Source: Epiperipatus broadwayi
Lineage: Eukaryota; Onychophora; Udeonychophora; Euonychophora; Peripatidae
Assembly (NCBI GenBank): GCA_028023455.1
Contig: JAQFVV010012416.1
Span: forward strand, 8,375,967-8,439,966
DNA length: 64,000 bases
Direction of reading: 5' to 3'
Part shown: positions 49,318-61,130 of the stretch, one piece after another
Numbering within the stretch: the first letter of the stretch is position 1
How the letters are laid out: every line of letters begins with the position of its first letter
The notes under the pieces: model-generated
The model's database searches: none
Told to the model about the DNA's origin: nothing
The model's input: the letters and a program-made list of their open reading frames with translations, nothing else
Program-made: the position numbers and the translations under genes

Positions 49318-49615
49318 TGTTCAATTGGATGGACGGTTGAAGAGTTGGAGTGTGGAGTGGATTGATGCCTGTCCATTAAAGTATGAAGATTGGCTATCTT
49401 AATATATATATCTGAGCACTTATTGCATATATGTGTAGAGATGATAATCTGGACCATCTCATGATTTTAGGTTTAGCATGAAATACGTATGTTGGTGATT
49501 ATTTATCTTTTCGGCATATATGTGTTCAAGTGTATTCGGTGTTATGAGATAGAGTGGTGAATGGTGGGTCGTGTGAAAGTCTTTGCTCATATACCCTATA
49601 TATTACAAATTCAAA
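49318..49615 (+). mobile_element. Hammerhead-ribozyme element, family 1, copy C
   Basis: Single plus-strand unit: GGACGGTTGAAGAGTTGG, GCCTGTCCATTAAAGTATG, ribozyme (49443-49503), CTTTTCGGCATATATGTG, GGGTCGTGTGAAAGTCT. The 3' B-box-like block is lost. Confidence 0.7.
49443..49503 (+). ncRNA. Hammerhead ribozyme, family 1 (core mutated)
   Basis: Stem I GATAATC-TGGA-CCAT with TTGG-T-GATTATT, core CTCATGA (G5C), GAAA intact, stem III ATACGTAT then G at the cleavage position. Stem II is weakened. Inactive by the core change. Confidence 0.65.
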
Positions 49616-49944
49616 TTATTATTGTATATTCATCTTTATTAGATGCTAATCATAAATATATTGATTTTTCTACATTTAGATATTATTTTACTATTTATTA
49701 TTTTTAGGTTTATTTATTCATATTCTATAACTTCGTTATGGTAAAAATACTTGTTTATCACAGATAAATTCCAGAATTTTTATATTAGTTAAATTACAGA
49801 TAAAATTAAATCTATAATTAGTTATTTAGAAATATTTAATTGAAATTCTTATGGAATCAATTATAGAGATCATAATTAGATTTTAAATAATTTACTATTA
49901 AGACATAAAAATAAATATACTATATTATATCTACTCGCTTGATA

Positions 49945-50190
49945 CATTGTACAGGCTTAAACCTGTATTAATATATGTAATATATGCGGGATTCAAACTC
50001 AGACTTTCACATGACCCACTACTCTCAGTGCCATCTCATATTGCTGACCCACCTGATCACACACATGTTGAAAAGATAAATAATCACCAATATACGTATA
50101 TCAATATACCAATATACTCAGACTTTCACACGACCCACTATTCTCAGTGTCATCTCATATTGCTGATAAATCATTCACACACCCAATCTT
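49945..50190 (-). mobile_element. Hammerhead-ribozyme element, family 1, copy D (tandem, truncated inside the ribozyme)
   Basis: The minus strand contains the 3' part of a unit beginning in the ribozyme stem III (ATACGTATATTGGTGATTAT, about 50106-50075) and running to GAGTTTGAATCCCGC (about 49990). Directly upstream lies the end of a second unit (CAGCAATATGAGATGACACT to AAAGTCTGAG, 50165-50115). It looks like a head-to-tail tandem cut near the ribozyme. Confidence 0.6.
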
Positions 50191-50239
50191 GTATAGAAAT
50201 AAGATATATACCAAGAAATACTAAATAATTAAATAAAAA

Positions 50240-51117
50240 TTATATTTTCATCAAATATGCTCTAATCAAACGTATCAAAATGTAGCAAGCGATTTCTTTT
50301 TTTAAAATAAAAATATATTTTATTTATTATTTGCTAGATAGAAGCTCATAGCTTACTCAGTTAGCCATTCATTATGAGTCAGGAGATAGATAGATATCTA
50401 ACTATTATTAGCTCAGGGTAAAAGTCCCTGTTAATCTAGATTAGTCAAATGTGTTTTAATAGTTGATTGTATAAACAAAAAATATGATTATAATATTTTA
50501 CTATCTTCACCGTCATCAAAAATTATTAACAAAGTGTGTTACGGGAGGGGAGGATATTTTTAATAACCTTCACCATCGTTAAAAATTATTAACAAAATAT
50601 GGGGGAGAAATGTGATATGATGTGATGTACTGTGGCTTCTCCTTAAACGGGGTCAAGAATCTCTCAGCAATTATACCCAGAGAAACCTGTTAGCCACTTT
50701 ATTTTTCATTCCCACTCTGTTTTCCCATATTCTGCTCCATCCCATTTCCACAACATTTTTAAGAATCACGTGGCGCCATCTTTAACGTTCAATTTAGACC
50801 AATATCGATGAAATCTATTTCACTAATTTATAGCACAGCAGTGAAGTGATGATCTTGAGAGATGACGATCCTAAAATCGAATTTAACTTGTCATTATTAG
50901 TATTTATAATTTTGCAGGCAACCAACTATTCAATCTTCTTATTATTGACTTAGCATTAATTATACATCTTTTAAAAAGTTAAATTAATAAAATGTTGTGT
51001 CGATATAAAATTTAAATCTAATAATTAAATTATAATTAAACCCTGCATTTTCTGGAAATTGTCTCATACTTTTCTTTTTGCTTACTCTACATTCTCTTAG
51101 TAATGTTCCTATATAAT
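50240..51117. other. AT-rich DNA with a small tandem duplication
   Basis: CTTCACCGTCATCAAAAATT (about 50506) recurs as CTTCACCATCGTTAAAAATT (50569), each followed by ATTAACAAA. Nothing else recognised. Confidence 0.35.
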
Positions 51118-52240
51118 ATCATCATCATTTTCAACTATTATCGATCCACTGCAGGATGAAACTCTCTCCAAGTCCAATCCATTTTCTCGATCTCTAGCTT
51201 TTCTTTTCCACATCACCCCAGCACACTTTCTTATTTCATCCATCAATCTCATACATGGCCTTCTCCTATGTCTTTACAAAATCTTTAGTTTCCGTTTGAT
51301 TTCAACATCTCTTTTAACAATATGTCCAGTCCAGTTTCGCATCATTTTTTTTAATTCTTTCAATAATGTCAGAAATACCTTCTTTGCTTTCTCACCCATG
51401 TATTTGGCTTTTGGTTCTTTCTTATATTTCTAGCATATATCTCTCTGTATTTGATTGAGTGATCTGAAGTCTCTGTACTGTTCTTCTGTTAAGAGCCCCA
51501 GTCTTAGATCCGTAAGTAAGAATGGGTAAAACACATTCATTAAAAATCTTTCTTTTCAAATCCTTAGGCAGATTTCTTTTTAATATTGTTATTTCTACTA
51601 AAAGCACTCCATCCAAGTTTAAATCTATAATTAATTTCAGACATTATGTTTTCATCTGTATTAGTAATTTGTCTTAGATATATTAACTTCTTTTAATTAA
51701 ACATTGTCAATCCTTATTTTCCTTTTTTTGAAAAAATCCATTGAATATTACTCATCTTTTTAGCATTTATTTTTACTTTCATCTAATGATTCTTGTGACA
51801 TTTCCTGACTCTTTGAAGTATTATTTTCAAAAACAATCACATCCATTGCAAAATTTACATGACTTAAATAATCTTCATTTATTTTTAATCTCACAATGTT
51901 CCATTTTAATCCACGAAATACTTCTTGCAAAACCTGTAAAAAGTTATAGAGATATGGAGTCATCCTTCATAGATTCTTCTCAATGTTAATTTTTATAGTA
52001 TCACTATATAATCTAATCACTGATGATAAATATTCTTCAGAATATGGTAATACCCTCAATCCATATCTTGATGATCTAATGCTTTAATCACTGAAGAAAT
52101 GCTTATAGAGTAAAATACCTTTTCATAATTTACAAATTGAAAACATAATGATAATTCATATTTATTGGCTTTTTCTATAACTTCTCTTAATATTTGGATG
52201 TGAGCTACTTTGACTAAAAAAATCCTGCTTGTTTTTTTAA
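51118..52240 (-). mobile_element. RTE-type LINE, 5'-truncated and decayed
   Basis: Minus strand from the RT region (HIQILREVIEKANKYELSLC with FQFVNYEKVFYSISISSVIK, motif A decayed from D to N) through HVNFAMDVIVFE (F-A-D-D now F-A-M-D) and the YGSKTGALNRRTVQRLQ region to the TGATGAT tail at 51120. Dead at both catalytic motifs. It belongs to a more diverged RTE lineage than 2172 and 32005. Confidence 0.82.
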
Positions 52241-52245
52241 TTGCC

Positions 52246-52320
52246 ATAACTCAGATAGTAGAGATTCTTTTTACTCAAGTGTTAGCTAGTCACGAGTTCA
52301 AAAACTGATACATTTAATTT
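52246..52320 (+). mobile_element. Possible tRNA-like SINE relic
   Basis: ATAACTCAGATAGTAGAG resembles an A-box region and CGAGTTCAAAAACTG a B box, followed by a T-rich run. Weak; no second copy found. Confidence 0.25.
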
Positions 52321-52750
52321 TTTCTCTTTTTTTTTTTTTTTGCAATATAATGACAAATCTCATTTTCTATTCATTTTAGTTCAATTTTATGATATAAAAT
52401 AATCGAATAGTTTATTGCTGAGGAATTCATACAGAGCTGAGCAGCGATCTATGGATCTTCTTTCCTAAAGTCAGTTTCTCTATTATTGCATATTATCACA
52501 CTAAATCATTCGATCCAAATTCTATTAATTCAATGACAGGATATAATTATTTGAAGTTTGCAGATAAAAATTCCCCACATTAAATAAAGCTAATTTCTCT
52601 TTCTGTTTTTAATTTATTCTTAGTTAGCAATAAACAAATCAGTAATATCTGAATGTAAATCAAGATTTCTTTTCGGGAATATTTATTTAAATTTCTATCA
52701 GAAAATCTTTAACCAGAGGTTTATAATTTGTCAATTTAACGAATATATAT

Positions 52751-52769
52751 AAATAATAATAATAATAAT
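52751..52769. repeat. Short (AAT)n tract at the 5' boundary of the LINE
   Basis: Six AAT units immediately before the first LINE base. The same trinucleotide forms the long array at the LINE 3' end. Confidence 0.85.
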
Positions 52770-53282
52770 GCTCAAACTGCAACACTTGATCTAACTGAAA
52801 TTCAGCCAACTACACTACCACTTGGAAAAACAATGATAATTCTAATACCAGCATCCACTCCAGAATCCCTTTTTTCTGAAACATATATTATGCTCCATAA
52901 ACTTGAGGGACTACAACTAAATGCTGTGCAGAGATATCAGGCGTACATAAATATACTTTCATTCAATATTGACCATGTCACCAAAAAAAAACCTCCACCC
53001 TCCAGGCTATTAGCTCTGGCAGATGAACTGCACAAGAGGATAACAATGTCTAAACCCACTCAAAACACATATCAGCATATATATATAAGCTCACCCAGAC
53101 ATATAACAGCACATGTGCAGCACTTAAAGACTATCTAGCCATCAAAAAAAGCAAAATCTGCCTCAGTCAACAACATACATGGACTAGAGGCTACATCAGA
53201 TGGGCCATGGGTTTTCCCTCCACCATTAGAGTGCCTATGGCACTTCAAATTGGAACAACTATACATGCAGCACATAACATGA

Positions 53283-54359
53283 TTGAACCTATTTATAAGC
53301 ATTTCAAACAGAATCTTCAGACCCATCAACTCTTCAACCCCCCACCAGATTATTTTGGATCACCGGAAACAAATACACCATTTACCACTAATGAATTTGC
53401 TTCGAAGCTTGCCACTCTGCCCAATGCCTGTCATCCAGGCACTCATGGCATACCAAAATAGCCATACAACTACTCAAGTATTATGTAATCTTGCAAACTA
53501 TCTCTCACAAAAAATATACAACATTGAAAATCTTTATCCAATTGCAATAGTACCATTTAATAAGAAACCAGCTCCAATAACCACCCTTAATAATATTAGG
53601 CCTATCTCCATGTGCCCAATAGCCATCAAGATCATTGAGAAAGTCATTAAATACAGGATTGAGCCATATCTGCTCCCATTGATTTCACCATATCAGTTTG
53701 CAAGAAAGCAATCATCTACAGGACAGGCAGCACTTCTTTTCAAAGCTGTATTGGGGTCGGTGCGAGGCTGGAAAAAATACAGCCCAGTTGCAGTTCAAAT
53801 AGACATTGAGTCAGCTTTTGATTCTGTGGCAATTGAGATATTAATTAAAATGTTGGGTGCCACTGAAATACCTCGCACTCTTTTATATGTTATAACCAAC
53901 CTGTTGTTAAATCGGGATATACATATTACACTCAGTGGCAAAAATTCTGAATCTTTTACTCCAACACAATCGATCTCACAAGGATCCCCCCTGAGTGCTT
54001 TACTTTTCACTTTTTACATCAACCCTCTATTAGTAAAAATCCAGCAAACATTCATTGGCATCCAAATACCAAACACATCTCAGCAGGTAATATGTATCGC
54101 TTATATGGATGATATAACTGTCTTCCTCCCATCTAAAAAACGCCTACCAGCCTTGCATACAATACTACAAGAATTTGCAGCCACACACAAATTCAGGGTC
54201 AATCTAAATAAGACTGCAGTTTGGTCTCTTTATAATGCAAAGCAGTGCACAGGCATGTATGGGGGAAAGCCATCTGCTTTCTTGGGATTTCCCTTTTATA
54301 TGAGTGCAAGTGCAATGAGGGTCAAGATCCAGAATAAACTCAAAGAAGAAACAGAATGA
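53283..54359 (+). pseudogene. LINE reverse transcriptase (YMDD type)
   Basis: Open for 358 codons; the genuine RT part starts at about 53465 after a frameshift (the preceding ACHPGTHGIPK block is in another frame). RT motifs in order: NNIRPISMCPIAIKIIEKVI, YQFARKQSSTGQAALL, VQIDIESAFDSV (motif A, D at about 53802), QSISQGSPLSALLFTFYINP (motif B), CIAYMDDITVFLP (motif C, Y-M-D-D) and VNLNKTAVWSL. The QGSPLS and AY-x-DD layout fits the L1/Tx1 group. Most non-LTR elements have A or V before DD; Met is less usual. It would copy LINE RNA at the target. The stop at 54357 ends this frame before the thumb. Confidence 0.85.
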
Positions 54360-54512
54360 ATTACCATTTCACTCTCAAAGGCATATCTTTCAATATACTC
54401 CAAGATCCAGCTATTTAACCAGCTAGCCATAACAAAAATCACCTATTACTCACCCATTATCTCCTTTTCTAAAGGTTTTATTAACAAAATCTCTTCTCTA
54501 TGTAATAATCTC

Positions 54513-54914
54513 TTGTGGCAGTGGAAGACTGTGTCAATATCTGCAAAACAACTTACCAGACAACCTATTCACAATAGACTAGGACTTCACAGTATTTATA
54601 TTTTCCATCTACAGAAGGCCATAAACTTAATAGCATCCACAGTCAAACACTTTCCAATGCTTGAATGCCTACTTCAAATAACTCCAACACATAGATCACC
54701 CCCTGCCTATGACCAACTAGCATCAATGATCAATCATATAAAAAGCACAGCCCTACAGATATCTCTTCAGACAATATACAAGCACTCATACTGGCAAATT
54801 TATTCATTAATCCATCCAAATCCAAGCCATGATACCAATCTGACAATGCTGAATATCAACTCTGTAAGTTTAAAAAATGGTCCCTGGAGCCAAAAGATTT
54901 TGATTTTTTGCTGA
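54513..54914 (+). pseudogene. LINE C-terminal region (between RT and zinc knuckle)
   Basis: A 133-residue frame that continues the LINE protein after the stop at 54357: WQWKTVSISAKQLTRQPIHN, GLHSIYIFHLQKAINLIAS. The order and the W-W/P-x-x-x-GL pattern are those of the region after the RT in L1/Tx1-type proteins. It shifts frame near 54910 into the zinc-knuckle segment. Confidence 0.7.
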
Positions 54915-55186
54915 GACTAAACCTACATGCACTGCCCACGACATATTTTCTGAGATATCGGAGACTATACACTAACATTGATCCTTTTTGTCCCCTGTGT
55001 CACAGGGCTGAAGAAACCCAGGAACATCTATTCTATGTTTGTCCGCCACTAGACAGAATTCGATTTATTATGATAGGAGCATATAGACAATCTAACACAA
55101 CCCTTCAAACAATCTTTAATGCATATTGCAAAGGCTCTATTCCATCACTCCATGCAGCCACTTTTGTGCTTTATGCATACTGGTGA
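54908..55186 (+). pseudogene. LINE C-terminal zinc knuckle (zf-RVT type)
   Basis: A 92-residue frame: RLNLHALPTTYFLRYRRLYT, then CPLCHRAEETQEHLFYVCPP. C-x2-C-x8-H-x4-C is the reverse-transcriptase-associated zinc-binding motif at the end of L1/Tx1-type proteins; it binds nucleic acid and is needed for insertion. All four ligands are present. The TGA at 55184 may be the old terminator or a later break. Confidence 0.82.
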
Positions 55187-55812
55187 ACTAGATGCACATT
55201 CACTTTAGGTAACAACACAAGGCGGCATCCATCAACTTTCAATATCAAATTGGCAAAACTACGAGCCAGAGACAATAAAATTACATATCCAGACACCTAT
55301 GCAGCAACCTGGTCACTGATAACACAACAATCAAACCTCTAAGATGGCTCCCAATAACCAACAATCTATGCCATCAACCAAATATTTAAAAAAATAAAAA
55401 ATAAATGTGGCAAGTATCTACAAATAAAAAACAGAATGTCGTCTTTGATTGCATACGGTTAATATAGAGAACAGGAACAACAAAATCAGAACTCAAATAC
55501 TGGAAAGCAAACTAAACCCAGAACTGCAATATACATACAAGTTGAAGTTTTGCAAATTGAACAATGATAACCCAAGACTTTTGAGAACTCTGATTACAGC
55601 AAGCAGAATTCACAAATGTAACGTATACATATGTATTTTTCACTCCCCTTAACAATGTTTAAATATCTTTCCCTCCTAATTTAATTTTTTTTGTACATCA
55701 CAGATACAACCTTAAACTTGGTTTACTCACTAGCAATGTAAATATATGTATACAAAGTGTCTTATGGCAAATGTAACCCTATGGTCATCAATAAAGTTAT
55801 TTTCTTTGAAAC

Positions 55813-56061
<249 letters not shown>

Positions 56062-56555
56062 TCATTTTCTCAGCATGCAATGCATGCTTAACTGGTATTG
56101 TTATGTTTTCCTAAGATGCAATTCATGCTAATATTTTTCCATTTTTTTTCACTTGGATCTTATATAACAAATGAACAGTAAGACTTAGCTATGTAAACTA
56201 TAGTACTCATACCAAATGAGCCCATTTTTTATTGGCACCATGTGTCAATCTAACACCACCTTCAACTTCTCCTTTAATATGTTTTCGATCATATTATCAT
56301 ATATTTACACATATTTCTATCAATATCACACTTAAAAATTCTATGTAAACTTTATTTGATGTAGGTATCTTGTTATATAATAATTATTTTCTTTTAATTA
56401 ATGTAAATCGTGTTTTCTTTCTTATTACAATCAAGATTCTAAACCTTTATTACATATGTAATATCATGAATCAATTTGTATCTAAGATTTCATGTTTTCA
56501 AATGTAACTTCTTAACTCTTTTTAAGTCTCAATAAAGTTTACCCTTTGAAACATA
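56062..56555 (+). mobile_element. Likely 3' end of a second, related LINE or SINE
   Basis: It ends CAATAAAGTTTACCCTTTG then AAACATAATAATAA (56530-56561), the same 3' terminus as the LINE at 52770-55813. The upstream 450 bp are not recognisable. Inserted directly after the AAT array. Confidence 0.5.
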
Positions 56556-56559
56556 ATAA

Positions 56560-56656
56560 TAAGATGAAGAAGAGGAGGAAGAAGAAGAGGAAAGAAGAGG
56601 ATGAACAGGAAGAACAAGAGGAAGGGGAAGAAAAAGAAGGAGGAGAAGAATATTTT
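56560..56656. repeat. Purine-rich (GAA/GGA)n tract
   Basis: Almost only A and G on the plus strand (GAAGAAGAGGAGGAAGAAG). Confidence 0.9.
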
Positions 56657-56812
56657 TTTTATATTAATTTAATTGGAGAAAGAAATCAGCCCTGAGAGAA
56701 GTTCTGAAAATGAAAAGTTATACTATTTTTAGTTAAAGAAGAACAAATGATCACTGAATTGTTACATTTTATCAATTCTATTGTGACTTATTCAAATCTC
56801 ATAATTAAAATA

Positions 56813-57240
56813 TAGTATCATCATCATCATTTTCAATCATAAGAATCTCATAATTAAAATACAGTATCATCATCATCATCATCAATCATTATCAATCCAC
56901 TTCAAAATAAGGGTCTCCATGTTTAATCCAACTTCTATAATCTTAGCTCCTTTTTTTCACATCAGAACAATACATTTTCTTATTTCATCCATCCATCTCA
57001 TGTGAAGTATTTTTCAAGGATTTTTACAATCACTTGGAATCAAGTTTAAGATTTCAACCATTCTTTTGCTGTCATCTCTTCTAACATTATATTCAGTCCA
57101 GCTCTACTTTGGTATCTTAATTCTTTCAATGATGTCAATAACACTTGTTTGTTTTCTCGCTCATGTGTGTTGTTTTTGATTCCTTCATGCTACTTCTAAC
57201 ATAAATTTCTCCATACTTTATTGAATGATCTAAAGTTTCT
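56813..57240 (-). mobile_element. RTE-type LINE 3' fragment, very decayed
   Basis: ATCATCATCATCATCAATC at 56868 followed by ATTATCAATCCACTTC and CATCCATCCATCTCATGTG match the 3' ends of the other RTE copies on the minus strand. 56813-56866 repeats the TCATAATTAAAATA(T/C)AGTATCATC unit just before it. Confidence 0.7.
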
Positions 57241-57244
57241 GTGT

Positions 57245-59304
57245 CAAATTATAGTATATAAAGCATGAATACATATTTTATGCTCAGTCTCAAAATTATC
57301 ATCATCATCATTGTTAATTTCCACTTGTAAATAAAATGGGCATTCTGACTGCAGAAAAAACAAATAGGGCAACAAAAAAGACTAGGTTTGCATGATTATA
57401 AAAATCAATCCTGAAACTTTTATATGTTCACATATATCACATATAAACTATTAATCTGTATATCTGAAATTTTTTAATGTTATTATTTACCTTTTTTGCA
57501 GATACCTTTCTTTCTTACTTGTCTTTTGTAGCTACTGTCTGTTTAGGAAATCTTATCCACCTTTCTCTTTCCTCATGATGGAACTGATCTTATATCTTCA
57601 ATCATAATTCTTTAAATAATAGCAATTATATTATTTAGAATATTCTTGAGATAATACTTACAGGAGAAGTAGGATTTGACTTAACAGTAGATAGAGATTG
57701 TTGATTGTTATTAGCTTTGGAATTGTTTAAGTGTTGACTGGTTTTTTAATGATTAATTATAAACCCATTTAGCCTTGAGCATTATTAAGTATATTAAAAA
57801 GTTCCACACGCTTACACCATTAATTATATATTTTACAATTGCAGATTTAATATCATTACAAATCCAGAAAGCCAAGAAAAAGCATATCAACTGGACCCAT
57901 ATTACTATTTTATTTTTATACAGCTATAAAACATATTGGTTTGTGCCTCATTTCCATGCAAAAATTTGAAAACATAGCACCATGTATACAACAGATTTTG
58001 TATTGAAGAATTTATATTATAACTATATTATTGAAGAATTTATATTATAACTATATTCTTGTATCTCATCAAAATATATAAACTGAACCCTGTTTTCAAT
58101 CTATTATTCAAAATTTGTCAAAACTTTTTCTTTCATTATTACCAGCTACTAACTGAAGTTTTGTTAAATAGCTGCTTTCAAAATTTTTATAGTCGTCTTA
58201 ATATGTTTGAGTGATGCAAATATCATGATTCTGTAACCCTGTAGGAGATAAATAGAAGGCATCAATTATCATCAAAATTATCAAGTAATGTTGGTATTCA
58301 TCGCTGTTTACTCCAGCTTTTTTGTACCAAATACTATGTATTTTTCAATAACATCATTTCATGCCATCCTAAAACAGTTGGATAATTCTAATAAATCCCC
58401 ATAGATAAACATTTATTTTTAAATATTTCAGAAAGCTTTTCAATTAACTGAGTTAATTACCTTGGCTAAGTCACTTTAAAAATAATTCATTTCTTTTCTC
58501 TCATTACACTTTTATTGTCTTTCCTAATAACAAAAAATATATTTCGGTGCTTTTGATTTGAGTCTTGGTGTGATTAAATAGATTTAAAGCAATCTATTTA
58601 ATAAAATTTTCAAAAGTAGGTTTGCTATAATAGATATCAATAATATCCCATAATAATTACTGCAGACCTGTCTAATCCTTTTACTTTTATAAAATGAAAT
58701 ATTAGAAACATTCTGAAAATGAGATTGCATATCTTTCTATCATTCCTTCAATAGCTTATAAGAAACTTTTTTTTACTAAACCATTCAAATTTTTCATCTT
58801 GGAAATAACTACTAAATAATAGTTACCTATTTTAAGAAATGTTTCTTCTATGTATGGTTTGGCAAACTGGTCAAATGGTAGATTCTGGATCTTAAAGTTA
58901 ATATGAATTGTGGTCTGGTTTCTGGAGCATCACATCATATTGATTGTGATCTGGTTCTATCACTTCTGATGCTTCAATTTCATATAAACTCTTGACCAAT
59001 AAACTATTTCATTACTATTTATTTAGAACTGTTGCTTCTTTTGGTTTATTATCATTAGTCTCCTTCTCATAAAGAACAATAACATAATCATCAATTAAAC
59101 ACAATATAAGTTTTTAAAACAACTTCCAAATATAGATAGATATTTATGTCCTTCAAGATTAATAAATTAGAGAATACTGTACTCTGTTTATGCTATTTAG
59201 ATTTATCAAACTCTTTAATATATTAAAATGAATTTTTTAAAATTTATAAAAAAAATATATATGGGTATTTGTGTTACCTTTGCATTAATATTGACATCTT
59301 TTAA
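57245..59304. other. AT-rich DNA, nothing firm
   Basis: No gene accepted. A 25 bp tandem (ATTGAAGAATTTATATTATA, 58001 and 58028) is the only repeat seen. A good-looking acceptor at 57501 is discussed among the rejected items. Confidence 0.35.
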
Positions 59305-59412
59305 ACTTAAAACAGGCAAAACTCTCCATACAGTAGTGCCACTCAGTACAAGCCAGAGTAATCAATAGATGCCAGAAGGCTTGTGCATAAAATCCCTATC
59401 TAATGCCAACTC

Positions 59413-59471
59413 ATCCAATATCCCCAGACTAGTTTCTGGCTTGTGGCCTTTATCAGTGAGGAGTCTTGGAT
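59413..59471 (-). ncRNA. Hammerhead ribozyme, family 2 (G8 mutated)
   Basis: Minus strand: stem I ATCCAA-GACT-CCTCA with TGGGG-ATA-TTGGAT, core CTGATAA (G8A), stem II GGC-cacaa-GCC, GAAA intact, palindromic stem III ACTAGT and C at the cleavage site (GUC). One disabling change. Confidence 0.78.
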
Positions 59472-59926
59472 CTGAGAAAACTGCACCTAGATCCTAGGAT
59501 CTAATGCAACCCTCCAGTGGCCACCTTTTATCTCAACTACAAAACTATGAGAATAAAATTGAAAACACAATATTTTCAATCTAAGCTCACTAGCTCATAT
59601 AGTCATATCATGTTTGGTGGTTTAATACCAATCCTGCCTAGTAGGATAGTGGTGACTATGGTTATTAAAAAACTAAAGGCACCAAAATGTATGGGTACTG
59701 AACTGAGTTCAGACCAATAGTGGTGGCTATGGTTATTAAAAAACCAAGGCACCAAAATGTATGGTACTGAACTGAGTTCAGACCAATATGACTATATAAG
59801 CTAATGAGTTTAGATTGAAAATATTATTTTCAAATTTTATTCTCATAGCTTTGTAGTTAAGTAGAGATAAAAGGTGGCTGCTGAAGGGTTGCATTAGATC
59901 CTAAGATCTAGATGCAGTGCTTTCAG

Positions 59927-59985
59927 ATCCAAGATTCCTCACTGATGAAGGCCACAAGTCAAAAACTAGTCTGGGGATATTGGAT
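59927..59985 (+). ncRNA. Hammerhead ribozyme, family 2 (G12 mutated)
   Basis: Stem I outer ATCCAA (59927-59932) with TTGGAT (59980-59985), internal loop GATT against ATA, inner CCTCA (59937-59941) with TGGGG (59972-59976). Core CTGATGA (59942-59948). Stem II GGC (59950-59952) with GTC (59958-59960), loop CACAA, and an A-A mismatch at 10.1/11.1. AAAA stands where GAAA is needed (G12A at 59962). Stem III palindrome ACTAGT (59965-59970), cleavage after C59971 in the canonical GUC. Together with the minus copy the ancestral ribozyme is fully reconstructible as a fold. Confidence 0.8.
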
Positions 59986-60175
59986 GAGTAGGCACTAGAT
60001 AGGGATTTTATGACAAGCCTTCTGACGTCCATTGATTACTCTGGCTTGCACTGAGTGGCACTACTGTATGGAGAGTTTTGCCTGTATTGTGATCATATGA
60101 TCTTTCAAACTGTTTTAGTGCATCCAATAAACTATCATTTATGATTAAAACTTCTTCACATTATTGACTTTTTTT

Positions 60176-60212
60176 TTCATGTGTCATAGCATCAGCCGGG
60201 AAACCCGTGACA
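60176..60212 (-). mobile_element. tRNA-derived SINE, 3' fragment
   Basis: Minus strand CCCGGCTGATGCTATGACAC with a poly-A tail (T run at 60170-60178) is the 3' end of the SINE family seen at 10281 and 42082; the tRNA-like head is missing. Confidence 0.6.
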
Positions 60213-60631
60213 ATAAAACCCTTATTTCATTTTAAGGATTTATCAATTCTTTTTTTTTTTTTTTTAAAGATAAAAATGAAATAAACTTATTGCAAACAAA
60301 TCAAATTATTGATCAATTTAACATTCAAATTCATAAAATTAATACTCAAAGTCGTATTCTCTTAAAATATCAAGCTTTTGTATTAAAATCATTTTCAACA
60401 TGTGCCTATACGAAGAAGACTCGGTATATATTAACAATACACAATATTTTCCTATAGTAGATATTTACAAATAAAAAAACCAAATCCGTGAATACTATTA
60501 ATCACAGAGTCGCGAAAAGCAGACCTGGGCAATGCTTTCATACAGAGGTGGGAGAGGGTGGTTATTCGTGATAAAAATATTTAAGGGGAGGGGGCATATG
60601 GCTTTATTGCTCCAGAATTCAAAAAAATAAG
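60213..60631. other. AT-rich DNA, nothing recognised
   Basis: No gene or repeat seen. Confidence 0.3.
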
Positions 60632-60708
60632 CGAGCACCACAATCGAACCTGCCACCCCTCGCTCCCAAGTTGAACGCTCTACTAATAACGTCCAACGAA
60701 ACCAAGCA
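60632..60708 (-). pseudogene. tRNA-like sequence (tRNA-Pro-like relic)
   Basis: The minus strand has an A-box-like TAGTAGAGCGT, an anticodon region CTTGGGA (UGG, Pro) and a B box GGTTCGATTGTGG with A58 present. The anticodon stem (TTCAA/GCGAG) does not pair, so it is a pseudogene or another SINE head. Confidence 0.4.
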
Positions 60709-60983
60709 GGGAATTGTTAAAAAATTTTGTCATTTATAATTGCTTTACTATTATTATAAGTCAAGTGAAGAACGATTCTCTTCGTTAAAATTTTTCTTTA
60801 TTTTGAATGAAAATTTACTAAGAAAAAAAACAATCCAGAAAATAAATATAATTTTTTGCATTATGTATACTTTATTCTGTTCACTCAAAATACTACTTAC
60901 TATGTATAAGTAATTACTTATTTACGATCATTTATAATTACGGCTTTGTGCAATTTTATTGTATAAATATTTGAAATAACAAA

Positions 60984-61130
60984 ATGATGATTGCTGGTTT
61001 AGCATGAAATACGAATATTGGTGATTATTTATCTTTTCGACATATATGTGTTAAGTGTATCAGTGATATGAGATAGAGTGGTGAGTGGTTGGTGGTGTGA
61101 AAGTCTATGCTCATATAACCTATATATAAT
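60984..61130 (+). mobile_element. Hammerhead-ribozyme element, family 1, copy F (5' end inside the ribozyme)
   Basis: It starts at the ribozyme core (ATGATGA at 60984-60990; the upstream stem I strand is absent) and continues with TTGCTGGTTTAGCATGAAAT, ACGAATATTGGTGATTATT, CTTTTCGACATATATGTG and GGTGTGAAAGTCT. A truncated insertion. Confidence 0.65.

Larger units (their letters stand above)
59305..60089. mobile_element. Hammerhead-ribozyme element, family 2, complete inverted pair
   Basis: Arms of about 330 bp. Outer ends CAAAACTCTCCATACAGTAG/GTGCCACTCAGT(A/G)CAAGCC, then GCACTAGATAGGGATTTTAT, the ribozyme, GGATCTAATGCAACCCT and AAAGGTGG(C/A)C blocks, inverted about a centre holding a 70 bp tandem (59647-59717, 59718-59786; TATGGTTATTAAAAAACTAA, TGAACTGAGTTCAGACCAAT). 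Both ribozymes read outward. No coding. It resembles a head-to-head retrozyme or PLE-terminal-repeat dimer. Confidence 0.75.

Noticed and set aside
57502-57607. Exon after a strong acceptor (TTTTTTGCAG), 35 open codons to a stop
   Set aside because: T-rich hydrophobic reading and no partner exon in matching phase; chance is likely.
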